A stretch of DNA of 32,522 nt from Acidimicrobiia bacterium (GTDB lineage Bacteria; Actinomycetota; Acidimicrobiia; Acidimicrobiales; Bin134), in assembly GCA_022819825.1 (NCBI GenBank), contig JAJEGM010000010.1, positions 66,318 through 98,839 on the forward strand, in the 5' to 3' direction. Shown piece by piece: positions 8,415 to 18,423 of this stretch (its first letter is position 1; each line of letters begins with the position of its first letter). Both the position numbers and the translations under genes were made by a program. Under the pieces are notes generated by a model. That model ran no database searches and was not told the origin of the DNA. It worked only from the letters and a program-made list of their open reading frames with translations.

Positions 8415-9434
8415 ATGAGTGCCGAGAGTCCAAGTCTTCTGACCCTGAAGCTCCCCAAGGAACTAGGCGGGCTGGAAGCCGACCTGCGCTCCCAGTTCCT
8501 GGCTACCGAGGCCGCCAGTCGGGCCGACGGGTCAGCGGGCTGGAACGAGACATTCACCACCACTTCGGCAGCCATCGCCGCGGCCCGCCTGCCGCAAAAG
8601 GGCATGGACGAAGTGGCGGCCAGCGCAACCGATGGTGCCGCTTGGCCCCCGTTCACCGGCACGTTCCCACTGTCGGGAAGGGCTGCACCGGCCCCCAACG
8701 GTGTGGTGTTGACCGGGCGATGGGGATTCGGCTCCGGCATCGTCGACGCCGCCTGGGTGGTGGCCGGTTGCACCACCGAGTGGGGGCCGCGGTGGGCAGT
8801 GATCCCGGTAGAGCAGGTGACCGTACACGACACCTGGCAGGTCAGCGGCCTAGAGGAGACCTTGAGCCACGACTACAGCGTGCAAGAGGTATTCGTACCC
8901 CATCGCCGGCTGTTCGACCTGTCCCAGCCGCCGCCACGAGGCGGCCTTCTGCACCGGATGCCCATGTACGCCCTGATCACTCCCGACCACTGCGGGGTGA
9001 GCCTGGGCATCGCCCGGCGGGCGCTGGATGAGGTCGCAGTGGCCGCGGCGGGCAAGAACCGCCTGACCAGCATGGCCCCCCTCGATGAGCGGCCAGTGTT
9101 CCAGCGAGACCTCGGCCAGGCCGACACCAAGCTTCGAGCGGCCCGGGCCCTGGTACTGGAAGTGCTGGACGAGTTCTGGACCACCGCCACCGAAGGCCAA
9201 ACGATTGAAGAAGAACTGGTGCAACGAGCTCGGGCCGCTGCCACGCATGCCGCCGACATCGCCGTGGAAGTGGCGTCGATGGCCTACCGCCGAGGCGGCG
9301 GATCGGTCCTCTACCAAGACCATCCCCTCAACCAGTGCTTCCGAGACGCCCACGCCGCCACCCAGCATGTCCACGTGACCGACGAGATGTTCGAGCTGGT
9401 CGGCACCACCCTGCTGGGCGATACCCCCAACTAG
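8415..9434 (+). CDS. Acyl-CoA-dehydrogenase-fold flavoprotein (HsaA/DszC-like monooxygenase type)
   Basis: This is a flavin-dependent dehydrogenase or two-component monooxygenase subunit, 339 aa. PKELGGLEADLRSQFLATEAASRADGSAGW is the usual N-terminal helical segment. RWGFGSGIVDAAWVVAGC marks the central beta domain, as in HsaA-type hydroxylases. The C-terminal helical domain carries LGIARRALDEV, LDERPVFQRDLGQAD and a final Arg/Gly-rich segment, YRRGGGSVLYQDHPLNQCFRDAHAATQHVHV, which is typical of the type-2 C-terminal domain. It is about 35-45 residues shorter at the N-terminus than most relatives. ATG 8415 has GAGGG 5 nt upstream, and the in-frame extension upstream shows no homology. It starts 7 nt after the molybdoenzyme stop, as the last gene of the operon. 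A reductase partner is not in the window. Confidence 0.8.
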   Translation: MSAESPSLLTLKLPKELGGLEADLRSQFLATEAASRADGSAGWNETFTTTSAAIAAARLPQKGMDEVAASATDGAAWPPFTGTFPLSGRAAPAPNGVVLTGRWGFGSGIVDAAWVVAGCTTEWGPRWAVIPVEQVTVHDTWQVSGLEETLSHDYSVQEVFVPHRRLFDLSQPPPRGGLLHRMPMYALITPDHCGVSLGIARRALDEVAVAAAGKNRLTSMAPLDERPVFQRDLGQADTKLRAARALVLEVLDEFWTTATEGQTIEEELVQRARAAATHAADIAVEVASMAYRRGGGSVLYQDHPLNQCFRDAHAATQHVHVTDEMFELVGTTLLGDTPN

Positions 9435-10630
9435 GAACTGGCGGGGGCGGGCTCCTTGGCCGAGCGGCCGTCAGGGCCCATGAGCTCCTCGCCCAGTGTG
9501 ATGGCGCCAGCCAGGGCCACCACCATGATGATCGACGAGCCGGTGAACAAGGCTTCGGCACCCCAGTTCTCGTAGACCCACCCGGTAACCAGCGCGGCTA
9601 TCCCCGCAATGACCAGGCCCAATGCCCCGTAGAGCCCTTGAGCGGCAGCCGCCTGCTCAGGAGGAGCCGACACCGCCACCGCCAGTTGTCCGGCCGGCAG
9701 GGTGAAGGCGTCGAAGATCGCGTGGGCGGCCGACACCCCGATGAGCACCCACAGAAAGTCCACGTAGCCGTAAACCATCATGCAGGCCACCGCCCCCATG
9801 ATCGAAAAGGGCATCAACCGCATGGGTCCCCGCTGTTGGGCGATCTTGCCCCCAAGAGGGGCCAGCGGAATCATCGGTATGGCGAACAGGGCAATGGAAA
9901 GAGCGATGACCAGCGTGCCGGCCCCGAGGTCGTCGAGCAGCACCGCCCACGAGGTTTCAAACACCCCGATAGTGGTAAAGAAAGCGGCCCCAGCCAGCAT
10001 GCCGGAATTGAGGGATCGGATGCGGAAGAGATGCCGTACCGGCACTCTAGTTGCAGCCACCTGTCCCGCTGACAGATCCAGCCGGAAAATCCAGAAGTAG
10101 ATCAACGCGTAGAGACCAGCCATGAATATGAAGGGAGCCCGCAAGTTGACGAACTCAGCCAGAACCCCGGCCACCACCGGCCCAAGCACGAAGCCGCTTA
10201 TGTCGAAGGCCCCCATCGTGCCCAGGTTCTTGCCCATGTTGGCAGGCTCTCTGGTGATGAGAATTCGGCGAATGGCAGGACCGGTGGCGCCGGTTCCCGC
10301 GCCGAGGAAGAACCGAGCGGCGGTGAACTGCCAAATTTCATCGGTTATCGCCATGCTGAGCATGGACAAGATGGCTATGAGCACTCCGCCGTGGACGAGT
10401 ATCCGGACGTATCCCCGATCGGCGAACCGGGCCAATCCAACCTGGGCGATGAATCCAGCCAGAAAGCCCACCGCGATTATGAACCCCAGCTCGGTTTCGC
10501 TGAAGCCCAGCTTCTCCCGGAACTCGGCCAGCAGGGTGAACAGCGAGCCATAGCCCATCGACAACGAGCCGGTGACAATGAAATAGGGCCAGAACGAGCG
10601 CGCCGTGCCCGGCGTGGTGTTCTCAGCCAT
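9431..10630 (-). CDS. Major facilitator superfamily transporter (12-TM)
   Basis: This is a secondary transporter in the cytoplasmic membrane, 399 aa, with about 12 hydrophobic helices in two halves. The loop between helices 2 and 3 reads GLARFADRGYVR, the MFS motif-A position. The second half repeats it as APLGGKIAQQRGPMR. ARFFLGAGTGATGPAIRRILI is the helix-4/5 segment common in drug-efflux-type members. The start at ATG 10630 lies 34 nt after the stop of the nucleoside-type permease on the same strand, so it may be the last gene of that importer operon, possibly exporting an end product or an analogue (inference). Its stop codon shares the CTAG tetramer with the stop of the convergent flavoprotein gene. 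Confidence 0.85.
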   Translation of the reverse strand: MAENTTPGTARSFWPYFIVTGSLSMGYGSLFTLLAEFREKLGFSETELGFIIAVGFLAGFIAQVGLARFADRGYVRILVHGGVLIAILSMLSMAITDEIWQFTAARFFLGAGTGATGPAIRRILITREPANMGKNLGTMGAFDISGFVLGPVVAGVLAEFVNLRAPFIFMAGLYALIYFWIFRLDLSAGQVAATRVPVRHLFRIRSLNSGMLAGAAFFTTIGVFETSWAVLLDDLGAGTLVIALSIALFAIPMIPLAPLGGKIAQQRGPMRLMPFSIMGAVACMMVYGYVDFLWVLIGVSAAHAIFDAFTLPAGQLAVAVSAPPEQAAAAQGLYGALGLVIAGIAALVTGWVYENWGAEALFTGSSIIMVVALAGAITLGEELMGPDGRSAKEPAPASS

Positions 10631-10664
10631 CGGGGAACCCTACTCCCCGCTCAGGGCGATTGAC

Positions 10665-11621
10665 TCAGCGCTCTTCCCGGCGATAGGGCAGGCCCAGCGC
10701 GGCTGGCGCCACCGACGGGCGGTGGCGATGGCGCCAGCTGATGATCACCAGCACCACCACGGTGAGCACGAACGGGAGGATGCCGAGCAGCGCCGGCGAA
10801 ATGCTGCTTACGTCCAGTCCCAAGACCTCGATGTCGAAAGTCTGCAACCGGGGTTGCAGGGCCAGCGTGAAGCCGAACAGCAGTGCGCCCAGCGCCAGCC
10901 GACCGGGCCGCCACGCGCCGAAGATCACCAGGGCCACCGCGATCCACCCCCGGCCGGCCACCATGCCCTCGGTCCAACCCGGGGCCATGTACAGCGAGAG
11001 AAATGAGCCGGCCGCCCCGGCGAACGCTCCGCCGACCATGACCGCCACCGAGCGCAGCGCCATCACCGAATGGCCCGCGGTGTCAGTGGTGGGCGCCGAT
11101 TCCCCCACTGCCCTGATGGCCAGCCCCAGCCGAGTGCGGGCCAGCACGAACCACACCGCCAGCCCGAGCAGCACAGTGAGGTACACCACCGGCGGCTGGT
11201 CGAAGAAGATCTCCCCGATCCAAGGAATGTCGGCCAACCCGGCGATCCCCAGATCGGTGAACTGGGTCTCGGGCCGCTCCCCCACCACGTTGCGCCCCAC
11301 ATAGGCGGCCAGTCCCAAACCGCCGATGGTGAGGGCCAAGCCGGACACCACCTGATCAGCGCCCAACACCACGCTTACCAGGGCGTGGAAGCCGCCCACC
11401 AGCGAACCCACCGCGGCGGCGGCGAAGAACGCGGCCCACGGACTCCCCGTTTCCAGCCCCACCATGAAGCCGCTGACCGCGCCCATGGTCATCATTCCCT
11501 CGACTCCGAGGTTGAGCACGCCGGCCCGCTCTGCAATGAGCTCTCCGAGGGCGGCCAGAAACACCAGGGTGCCGAACTGCACGGTGGCCACGAACAATCC
11601 GATGAGGGCCGCTTCCGACAT
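10665..11621 (-). CDS. Nucleoside/purine-type ABC importer permease 2 (NupC/YufQ-like)
   Basis: This is the second inner-membrane subunit of a BMP-linked ABC importer, 318 aa with about 8 hydrophobic helices. The diagnostic segment near residues 30-45 reads AERAGVLNLGVEGMMTMGAVSGF, matching the ERxGVxNIGxEGxM motif of this branched-chain-like permease family. The helix LGADQVVSGLALTIGGLGLAAY and the coupling stretch LARTRLGLAIRAVGESAPTTDTAGHSV are also as expected. Its ATG overlaps the stop of the upstream permease gene by one base (TGATG), so the two are translationally coupled and probably made in equal amounts. Its partners are the permease at 11621-12733, the ATPase and the lipoprotein. 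The transported solute is inferred to be a nucleoside or nucleobase. Confidence 0.87.
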   Translation of the reverse strand: MSEAALIGLFVATVQFGTLVFLAALGELIAERAGVLNLGVEGMMTMGAVSGFMVGLETGSPWAAFFAAAAVGSLVGGFHALVSVVLGADQVVSGLALTIGGLGLAAYVGRNVVGERPETQFTDLGIAGLADIPWIGEIFFDQPPVVYLTVLLGLAVWFVLARTRLGLAIRAVGESAPTTDTAGHSVMALRSVAVMVGGAFAGAAGSFLSLYMAPGWTEGMVAGRGWIAVALVIFGAWRPGRLALGALLFGFTLALQPRLQTFDIEVLGLDVSSISPALLGILPFVLTVVVLVIISWRHRHRPSVAPAALGLPYRREER

Positions 11622-12733
11622 CAGGCGACTTCCCCGGCAAGATCGGGTTCACCGGACTCGGCAATCGACGACTCTCCCCCCGGCCCAGACCATTGAATCC
11701 GGTAGTTGAAGAACACCACGGCCACCAGGGCGCCGAACAGGATCATGGCCTGCAAGATGTCGGCGATGGCCGAGCTGACTCCCAGCGTCTGGATGCTCTG
11801 GCCGCCCACCTGCACCGCCCCGAAGACGAAGGCCACCACCGCCACCCCCGAGGGACGCATGAGGGCCAGGGCGGCCACGATTATCCCGGCAAAGCCGTAT
11901 CCGTTAGACAATCCCGATTCCAGGCGGACGGCCGACCCGGTGAGCTGCACCGCCCCGGCCAAACCGGCGATGCCGCCCGACAGCAGCAGCGCGGTCAGCA
12001 CCTTGCGGCGCAACGAGACGCCGGCATAGCGGGCGGTATCGGGCGATGAGCCCGCCAAGCGCAGCTCATAGCCCCATGCCGTTCGGGACACCGCCAGCCA
12101 GAACACAAGGAGCAAGCCCAAGGCGATCAGCATTCCGATGTTGGCCCGGCCGAAAAGCCCGGGCAACGCGGCCTGCTCGGGTACCGGCTCGATCACCGCG
12201 AAGCCGAAGGACTCGGGATCCTTCCACGGGCCTGTCTCCAGCCACTCAACCACCCGGATGGCCACATACACCAGCATCAGGGTGGTGATGATCTCGCTCA
12301 CCCGGAGATGGGACCGAGCCAGCGCAGGACCGATCATCAGCGCCATGCCACCGACAACCCCCGACGCCATCATCAGGGCAATGAGCAGCGGGCCGGAGAG
12401 CCCGTCGGCGATCATGGCCACGCCGGTGGCGACGATGGCGCCGGCCATCATCTGCCCTTCGGCCCCGATGTTCCACAGGCCCATAGACCCGGCCACCGCT
12501 ACCGACAGGCCGGTGAGCGCCAGCGGTGTGGCCCGCTCCAGGGTGCGCGACAGCGAATCAGTCCCCTTGAAAGCGGAGTCGAACATCCGCTCGTAGACCT
12601 CGGCCGGGCTGTGGTCCGAAACCCACAGCAAGATGGCGCCCAGTATCAACGCCACCACAACGCCGAGCACAAAGCCCGCTGCTTGAGTGGCGGGCACCAC
12701 TCGCTCCCTCCGGGCCAATACTGGTCGGATCAT
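11621..12733 (-). CDS. Nucleoside/purine-type ABC importer permease 1 (NupB/YufP-like)
   Basis: This is the first inner-membrane subunit of the importer, 370 aa. Conserved parts are LERATPLALTGLSVAVAGSMGLWNIGAEGQMMAGAI around residues 65-100, the helix LSGPLLIALMMASGVVGGMALMIGPALARSHLRVSEIITTLML, and RLAGSSPDTARYAGVSLRRKVLTALLLSGGIAGLAGAVQL, the usual coupling loop and following helix. I place the start at ATG 12733, which has GAGGGG 7 nt upstream. A second, nearly identical ATG context lies 35 bp upstream at 12768 but reads only 12 codons before a TGA that overlaps the 12733 start. The gene is coupled to the next permease by TGATG. The family call is secure; the substrate is inferred. Confidence 0.87.
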   Translation of the reverse strand: MIRPVLARRERVVPATQAAGFVLGVVVALILGAILLWVSDHSPAEVYERMFDSAFKGTDSLSRTLERATPLALTGLSVAVAGSMGLWNIGAEGQMMAGAIVATGVAMIADGLSGPLLIALMMASGVVGGMALMIGPALARSHLRVSEIITTLMLVYVAIRVVEWLETGPWKDPESFGFAVIEPVPEQAALPGLFGRANIGMLIALGLLLVFWLAVSRTAWGYELRLAGSSPDTARYAGVSLRRKVLTALLLSGGIAGLAGAVQLTGSAVRLESGLSNGYGFAGIIVAALALMRPSGVAVVAFVFGAVQVGGQSIQTLGVSSAIADILQAMILFGALVAVVFFNYRIQWSGPGGESSIAESGEPDLAGEVA

Positions 12734-12774
12734 GCCCGGTCCCCTCGGTCCAGCACCGGTCGGATCATGCCCGT
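12723..12774 (-). repeat. Imperfect 35-bp direct duplication at the ATPase/permease junction
   Basis: The 16-mer GGTCGGATCATGCCCG (plus strand) occurs at 12723-12738 and again about 35 bp later, ending at 12774, with weaker similarity in the rest of each unit. Each copy carries the stop/start overlap GCATGATCCGACC and the beginning of the MIRPVL coding sequence. Confidence 0.75.
12733..12768 (-). other. 12-codon mini-ORF bridging ATPase stop and permease start
   Basis: ATG 12768 overlaps the ATPase TGA (ATGA). It encodes MIRPVLDRGDRA and ends in a TGA that overlaps the permease ATG at 12733 (ATGA). The peptide's first six residues equal those of the permease. The mini-ORF is a by-product of the 35-bp duplication. 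It could act as a reinitiation relay or be inert. Confidence 0.35.
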
Positions 12775-14282
12775 ACCTGTCCGGCCATGGCCTCGCCGAT
12801 CACGGTTCGCGGGGTCACATCCGGGCCATACTCGGCCACCACCCGGCCTTCGAACATCACCAAGAGGCGATCGGAAAGCGCCAGCAATTCGTCCAAGTCC
12901 TCCGAGATCAACAGAATTCCCACACCGTCGGCCCGCTGGTCCGCCAAGTGGCTCTGTATGGCGGCAACGCCCTGCACGTCCAAGCCGCGGGTGGGCTGGG
13001 CCGCCACCAGCACCGCAGGCTGTTCGGCCAGCTCCCGGCCCAGCAGCAGCCGCTGGAGGTTGCCGCCCGAAAGCCCGGCAACCGGGTCGTGCAGCCGGCC
13101 CGCCCGCACTCCGAAGCGCTCCACCAAGTCTTGGCAGAATTGGACGCACTTGGCCATCACCAACATGAGTCCCCGACGCTGAGATCGGTACGACCGCACC
13201 ACTGCGTTGTCCACCACCGACATCTTGGGCGCCAACCCCACGCCGATGCGGTCTTCGGGCACATAGGCCAGGCCAAGGCGGTAGCGATCCGCAGGTGACG
13301 CTTCGGTAACGTCCTGCTCCTTGAACGTAACCCGGCCCTGAGAAGGCCGGCGCAACCCGGTTACTACCTCGGCTAGTTCCTTCTGGCCATTGCCCGACAC
13401 CCCGACGATGCCCACTATCTCACCGGAGTGAACAGTCATGTTGATGTCGGCCAGCGCCGGCAACCCTCGGTCATTGAGGGCGCTGATGCCTTGCAGAGCA
13501 AGGACTTCGGGACCGGCTTCCAGCGCCGGCGGGCGCTGAACATAACCGCCCCCGGACGAACCCACCATCATCTCGGCCAAGGAGGAGAGGTCCACATCGT
13601 CCAAGTTGTCCACGGTGGCCACGGTCTTGCCCTGGCGCAGCACGGTGGCCTCGTCGCAGAAGGCCACCACCTGGTCGAGCTTGTGGCTGATGTAGATGAT
13701 CGAGCGGCCGTCCTCGGCCATGGCCTTCAGGGTGAGCCCCAGCTCTGCCGCCTCCCCTGGCGTCAGCACCGCGGTGGGCTCGTCCATGACCAGCACCGAG
13801 GCGTTCCGCCACAAGGCCTTGAGGATCTCAACCCGCTGCCGCTCGCCCATCGAGAGCTGCCACACGGGGCGGGTGGGGTCGGCAGCCATGCCATAGGCCG
13901 CCGACAGCTCAGCCACCCGCTCCTCGATCTCCGCACTCCGCAGCAGCCCCGGCGCGGCCCCCAGCACGATGTTCTCAGCCACCGTCAGGGTGGGCACCAG
14001 CCGGAACTCCTGATATACCATGCCCACCCCCGCGGCTATGGCATCGGCCGGCGACTGGAAGAAGCGCCGCTGGCCGTTCACCCACACCTCGCCGCCGTCG
14101 GGCCGGTAGACGCCCGACAGAACGCTGACCATGGTGGTCTTGCCCGCGCCGTTCTCCCCCAGCAGCGCGTGAATGGTGCCGGGGCGAACCCGCAGGTCGG
14201 CCCCAGCACAAGCGATCACTCCGGGGAATCGCTTCTCGATTCCCCGGAGCCAGACCGCATAGTCGGCATCAGTAGATGCCAT
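12765..14282 (-). CDS. Nucleoside/purine-type ABC importer ATP-binding protein, two ABC domains (NupA/YufO-like)
   Basis: This is the cytosolic ATPase that drives the BMP-type importer, 505 aa, built from two tandem ABC domains. In domain 1 the Walker A is GENGAGKT at residues 42-49, the Q-loop MVYQEFRLVPTLTVAEN follows, then the signature LSMGERQRVEI and Walker B VLVMDEPTAVLTP. In domain 2 the P-loop is degenerate (GVSGNGQKEL), and the signature LSGGNLQRLLLGREL starts near 404. The Walker-B end is AAQPTRGLD, with Gln where most have Glu. This asymmetry is normal for sugar/nucleoside-type fused ATPases, with domain 1 expected to do most hydrolysis. The gene lies 29 nt after the lipoprotein gene. 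Its TGA overlaps the mini-ORF ATG described separately. Confidence 0.92.
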   Translation of the reverse strand: MASTDADYAVWLRGIEKRFPGVIACAGADLRVRPGTIHALLGENGAGKTTMVSVLSGVYRPDGGEVWVNGQRRFFQSPADAIAAGVGMVYQEFRLVPTLTVAENIVLGAAPGLLRSAEIEERVAELSAAYGMAADPTRPVWQLSMGERQRVEILKALWRNASVLVMDEPTAVLTPGEAAELGLTLKAMAEDGRSIIYISHKLDQVVAFCDEATVLRQGKTVATVDNLDDVDLSSLAEMMVGSSGGGYVQRPPALEAGPEVLALQGISALNDRGLPALADINMTVHSGEIVGIVGVSGNGQKELAEVVTGLRRPSQGRVTFKEQDVTEASPADRYRLGLAYVPEDRIGVGLAPKMSVVDNAVVRSYRSQRRGLMLVMAKCVQFCQDLVERFGVRAGRLHDPVAGLSGGNLQRLLLGRELAEQPAVLVAAQPTRGLDVQGVAAIQSHLADQRADGVGILLISEDLDELLALSDRLLVMFEGRVVAEYGPDVTPRTVIGEAMAGQVRA

Positions 14283-14311
14283 TTCTGGTTACGGGATACT
14301 CCCGGCTGGGG

Positions 14312-15514
14312 TCAGGACGGATCGGCGCTGCCGACGACACCCTCGACGAAGAACCCCATGCCCAGCATGGCGCCGTCGTCCATCGTCTCGCCTTCGGCCA
14401 CGACCACGTTGCCGTCCTGATCGATGATGGGTCCGGTGAACACATCCCAGGTGCCTGCGACGATTTGGTCCCACACTTCGATGACTTCGTCTACAACCTC
14501 GGCTGGCACATCGTCTGCCGGAGGAGCCAGGGTCACGATCTCGTCGTCCATTCCGCCCCAATAGGCCCCCGGCGAGTAGGTGCCTGCGCCCACCGCTTCG
14601 ATGATCCGGGCGTAGTACGGACCCCAGTTCCACACCGGCGCGGTGATGTAGGCATCGGGGGCGAAGGCGCTCATGTCGGAGTTGTACGACACCCAGCGGG
14701 CCCCGGCCTCCTGAGCGGCGATGCCGGGTGCGGTGGAGTCTTGGTGCATGGCGATCACATCGGCGCCGGCTTCCAGCAGCGCCGAGGCGGTATCGCCCTC
14801 AAGGGCCGGGTCGAACCAGGTGAAGGTCCAGTTGACGTGGACTTCCACATCGGGATTGGTCCGCTGCGCTCCCAGGGTGAAGGCGTTGATGCCCCGCAGC
14901 ACCTCGGGAATCGGGAAGGCGGCCACGTAGCCGATCTGGTTGGTCTCGGTCATGGCGCCCGCGGCCATCCCCGACAGATAGCGGGGCTGGTACATCCGGC
15001 CGAAGAAGTTGCCGAAGTTGGTGTCGTTCATCTTGAACCCGCTGGCGTGCTCGAACACCACATCCGGGTACTCGCCGGCCAGTTCCTCCATCGGGTCCAT
15101 GTAGCCGAAGGAGGTGCCGAATATCACGTCGGCCCCCTCGTTCTCGATGAAGTCCACCACAACGGCGCGGAAGTCCTCGGCAACCTCGGGGACGTTCTCC
15201 ACGAACAACGTGGTTGCGCCCGTCTGCTCCTCAGCAAAACGGCGCCCCTGGTCGTGGGCCCATGTCCACCCTGCGTCGCCCACCGGGCCCACAAAGACGA
15301 ACGCAGCAACGACCTCGTCGTCCATCGGCGCCTCTGTGGCCATCGGCTCGGGCTCGGGTGCCTCAGTTGCCGCCGGTTCCGGTTCCGGGGCCTCAGTCGC
15401 CGGGGCCGGCGCTGGCTCAGGTGCAGCATCATCGTCGTCGTTGCCGCACCCAACGGCAACCAACGTGATCGTCGCCACAACCACCAGCAGCTTCAGCAAG
15501 AACTTCTTAGCCAT
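14312..15514 (-). CDS. BMP family substrate-binding lipoprotein (nucleoside/purine type)
   Basis: This is the extracytoplasmic receptor of the importer, 400 aa. An N-terminal lipoprotein signal (KKFLLKLLVVVATITLVAVG) ends at Cys23. A Pro/Glu/Ala linker with ATEAPEPEP repeats follows to about residue 65. The BMP domain begins AAFVFVGPVGDAGWTWAHDQGRRFAEE, the standard start of this family. It continues with DVIFGTSFGYMDPMEELAGEYPDVVFEHASG, GRMYQPRYLSGMAAGAMTETNQIGYVAAFPIPEVLRGINAFTLGA and VIAMHQDSTAPGIAAQEAG. A strong AGGAGGG precedes ATG 15514. BMP proteins bind purine nucleosides in characterised cases (PnrA, BmpA/NupN), hence the inferred substrate; some relatives serve other ligands. It is first in the importer operon and diverges from the PLP enzyme gene. 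Confidence 0.9.
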   Translation of the reverse strand: MAKKFLLKLLVVVATITLVAVGCGNDDDDAAPEPAPAPATEAPEPEPAATEAPEPEPMATEAPMDDEVVAAFVFVGPVGDAGWTWAHDQGRRFAEEQTGATTLFVENVPEVAEDFRAVVVDFIENEGADVIFGTSFGYMDPMEELAGEYPDVVFEHASGFKMNDTNFGNFFGRMYQPRYLSGMAAGAMTETNQIGYVAAFPIPEVLRGINAFTLGAQRTNPDVEVHVNWTFTWFDPALEGDTASALLEAGADVIAMHQDSTAPGIAAQEAGARWVSYNSDMSAFAPDAYITAPVWNWGPYYARIIEAVGAGTYSPGAYWGGMDDEIVTLAPPADDVPAEVVDEVIEVWDQIVAGTWDVFTGPIIDQDGNVVVAEGETMDDGAMLGMGFFVEGVVGSADPS

Positions 15515-15632
15515 ATTTCCCTCCTTGAATCGGCTCAGCGAGCCAGCCCCAAGAGAGTAGCCTGTAACGCTGACGCGGGTGCCACAGACTCGGTTACCGC
15601 TTCATTACAACTTCGATTCGACAGGTACTGCC
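15515..15632. promoter_or_regulatory. Divergent promoter region between importer operon and PLP-enzyme operon
   Basis: These 118 bp separate two divergent starts and must contain promoters for both. Visible elements are the AGGAGGG ribosome site of the lipoprotein (minus strand, about 15519-15525) and a small palindrome GGCTCAGCGAGCC at 15532-15544 in its leader. GTAAC/GTTAC half-sites lie around 15564 and 15592. I could not place convincing -35/-10 pairs. Confidence 0.4.
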
Positions 15633-17126
<1,494 letters not shown>

Positions 17127-17217
17127 TGCCTGGGCTGTTGTCCGGTCGGGCCGTGGCAGGGTCCGGGCTGCGGGTCCTGTCACCTACGGCGGCACCCACA
17201 GCCCTGGGGGGGCTCCG

Positions 17218-18423
17218 GTGAGCCCGAAGGGTCTGACTTGTTCTTGTGGTGTGGTCGCGGCGGGCGACGCGTGGGCTTGTGCGGAGAGGGGTAGTGACGA
17301 TCGGGATCATGTTCTGAGGCTTCCGATGCCTGCTTGGTCGGTGGACGAGGGGAGCCAGCAGCCGTTCGTTCGCTATAGGCGGATGCTGCGGTCTTGGGTT
17401 GAGGCGGAGGACGACGCTTGGTTCGTAGATCGCGTGGGTCAACTCGATGCTGCGGTGGCTGGGGTGGACGGGCACGGCTTTACCGTTACTCCCTGCTCCC
17501 AGTTCTTGATCGGCGAGCGAATCATCACCGTTAAGGACGAGACCGACAATGTGTCGGGGTCGCATAAGGGTCGGCACACGTTTGGGCTGATGTTGCACTT
17601 GTTGGTGCGGGAGCGTCGGGCCGGCGGTGCTGGTGAGCGGCCTCAATTGGCTATCGCCTCTTGCGGGAACGCCGCGTTGGCCGCCGCGGTGGTGGCCGCG
17701 GCTGAGCGCTGGCCGCTCAATGTGTTCGTGCCTGTTGACGCCGAGGCCACCGTGGTGGCTCGGCTGCGAGAGCTGGGGGCGAAAATCAAGACCTGCCCCC
17801 GGATTGACGGTGAAGAGGGCGACCCTTCCTACCTTCGCTTTCGGGAGGCGGTCAGCGAGGGGGCGGTTCCCTTTGGCTGCCAGGGACCGGACAACGGATA
17901 CACCATCGACGGGGGGCGCACCCTGGGCTATGAGCTGGCCGAGCAAGCCCCGGACATCGGCCGGGTGTATGTGCAGGTGGGCGGGGGCGCGCTAGCCGCG
18001 TCGGTGGCTCAGGGTCTAGCCATCGGGCAGTCTCGGGCCGCTCTGGTGGCAGTGCAGACCGAGGGATGTGCTCCGCTGGCTCGGGCGTGGGAGCGAACTG
18101 CCGAACTGGGTGGGCTGGATGAGGCTCGGCAGCAGCGCTCAGCGGTCATGTGGCCGTGGACGCCGACCCCCGCTTCAGCAGCCGCCGGGATTCTTGATGA
18201 TGAGACCTATGACTGGGCCGCAGTAACCGAGGCCATGGCCACCACCGGTGGACACCCCGTGGTAGTTCCCGAGCCGGTGGTCACCGAGGCCTGCGAGGCG
18301 GGCCGGTCCGCCACCAGCATCAATGTCAGTCCGACGGGTTCGGCTGGCTTGGCCGGTCTGCTGTGTGACGATCCGCCTGCCGAGTCCAAACCGGCAGTGC
18401 TGTTCACCGGGGCGCAGCGATGA
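17218..18423 (+). CDS. Threonine synthase-like PLP-dependent enzyme (fold type II)
   Basis: This is a cytosolic PLP enzyme of the threonine synthase/threonine dehydratase group, 401 aa. The N-terminus LTCSCG...C (Cys8, Cys10, Cys21) resembles a worn zinc-ribbon such as some threonine synthases carry. VKDETDNVSGSHKGRHTFGL holds the PLP lysine, Lys117. SCGNAALAAAVVAAAERW is the substrate-Asn loop, with Cys where STGN is usual. VQVGGGALAASVAQGL is the phosphate loop. Near the C-terminus, INVSPTGSAGLAGL is the base-ring-contacting segment. GTG 17218 follows a G-rich stretch. No homoserine-pathway gene is nearby and its neighbour is a deaminase, so a biosynthetic threonine role is doubtful; a beta-elimination or deaminating role on an amino acid is more likely (inference). 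Its stop overlaps the deaminase start (ATGA). Confidence 0.78.
   Translation: MSPKGLTCSCGVVAAGDAWACAERGSDDRDHVLRLPMPAWSVDEGSQQPFVRYRRMLRSWVEAEDDAWFVDRVGQLDAAVAGVDGHGFTVTPCSQFLIGERIITVKDETDNVSGSHKGRHTFGLMLHLLVRERRAGGAGERPQLAIASCGNAALAAAVVAAAERWPLNVFVPVDAEATVVARLRELGAKIKTCPRIDGEEGDPSYLRFREAVSEGAVPFGCQGPDNGYTIDGGRTLGYELAEQAPDIGRVYVQVGGGALAASVAQGLAIGQSRAALVAVQTEGCAPLARAWERTAELGGLDEARQQRSAVMWPWTPTPASAAAGILDDETYDWAAVTEAMATTGGHPVVVPEPVVTEACEAGRSATSINVSPTGSAGLAGLLCDDPPAESKPAVLFTGAQR

Noticed and set aside
17218..18423. Assignment as YgeX (2,3-diaminopropionate ammonia-lyase)
   Set aside because: The lysine motif reads SGSHKGRH rather than the FKxLGGSYA type of YgeX, so only the fold-type-II relationship is claimed.
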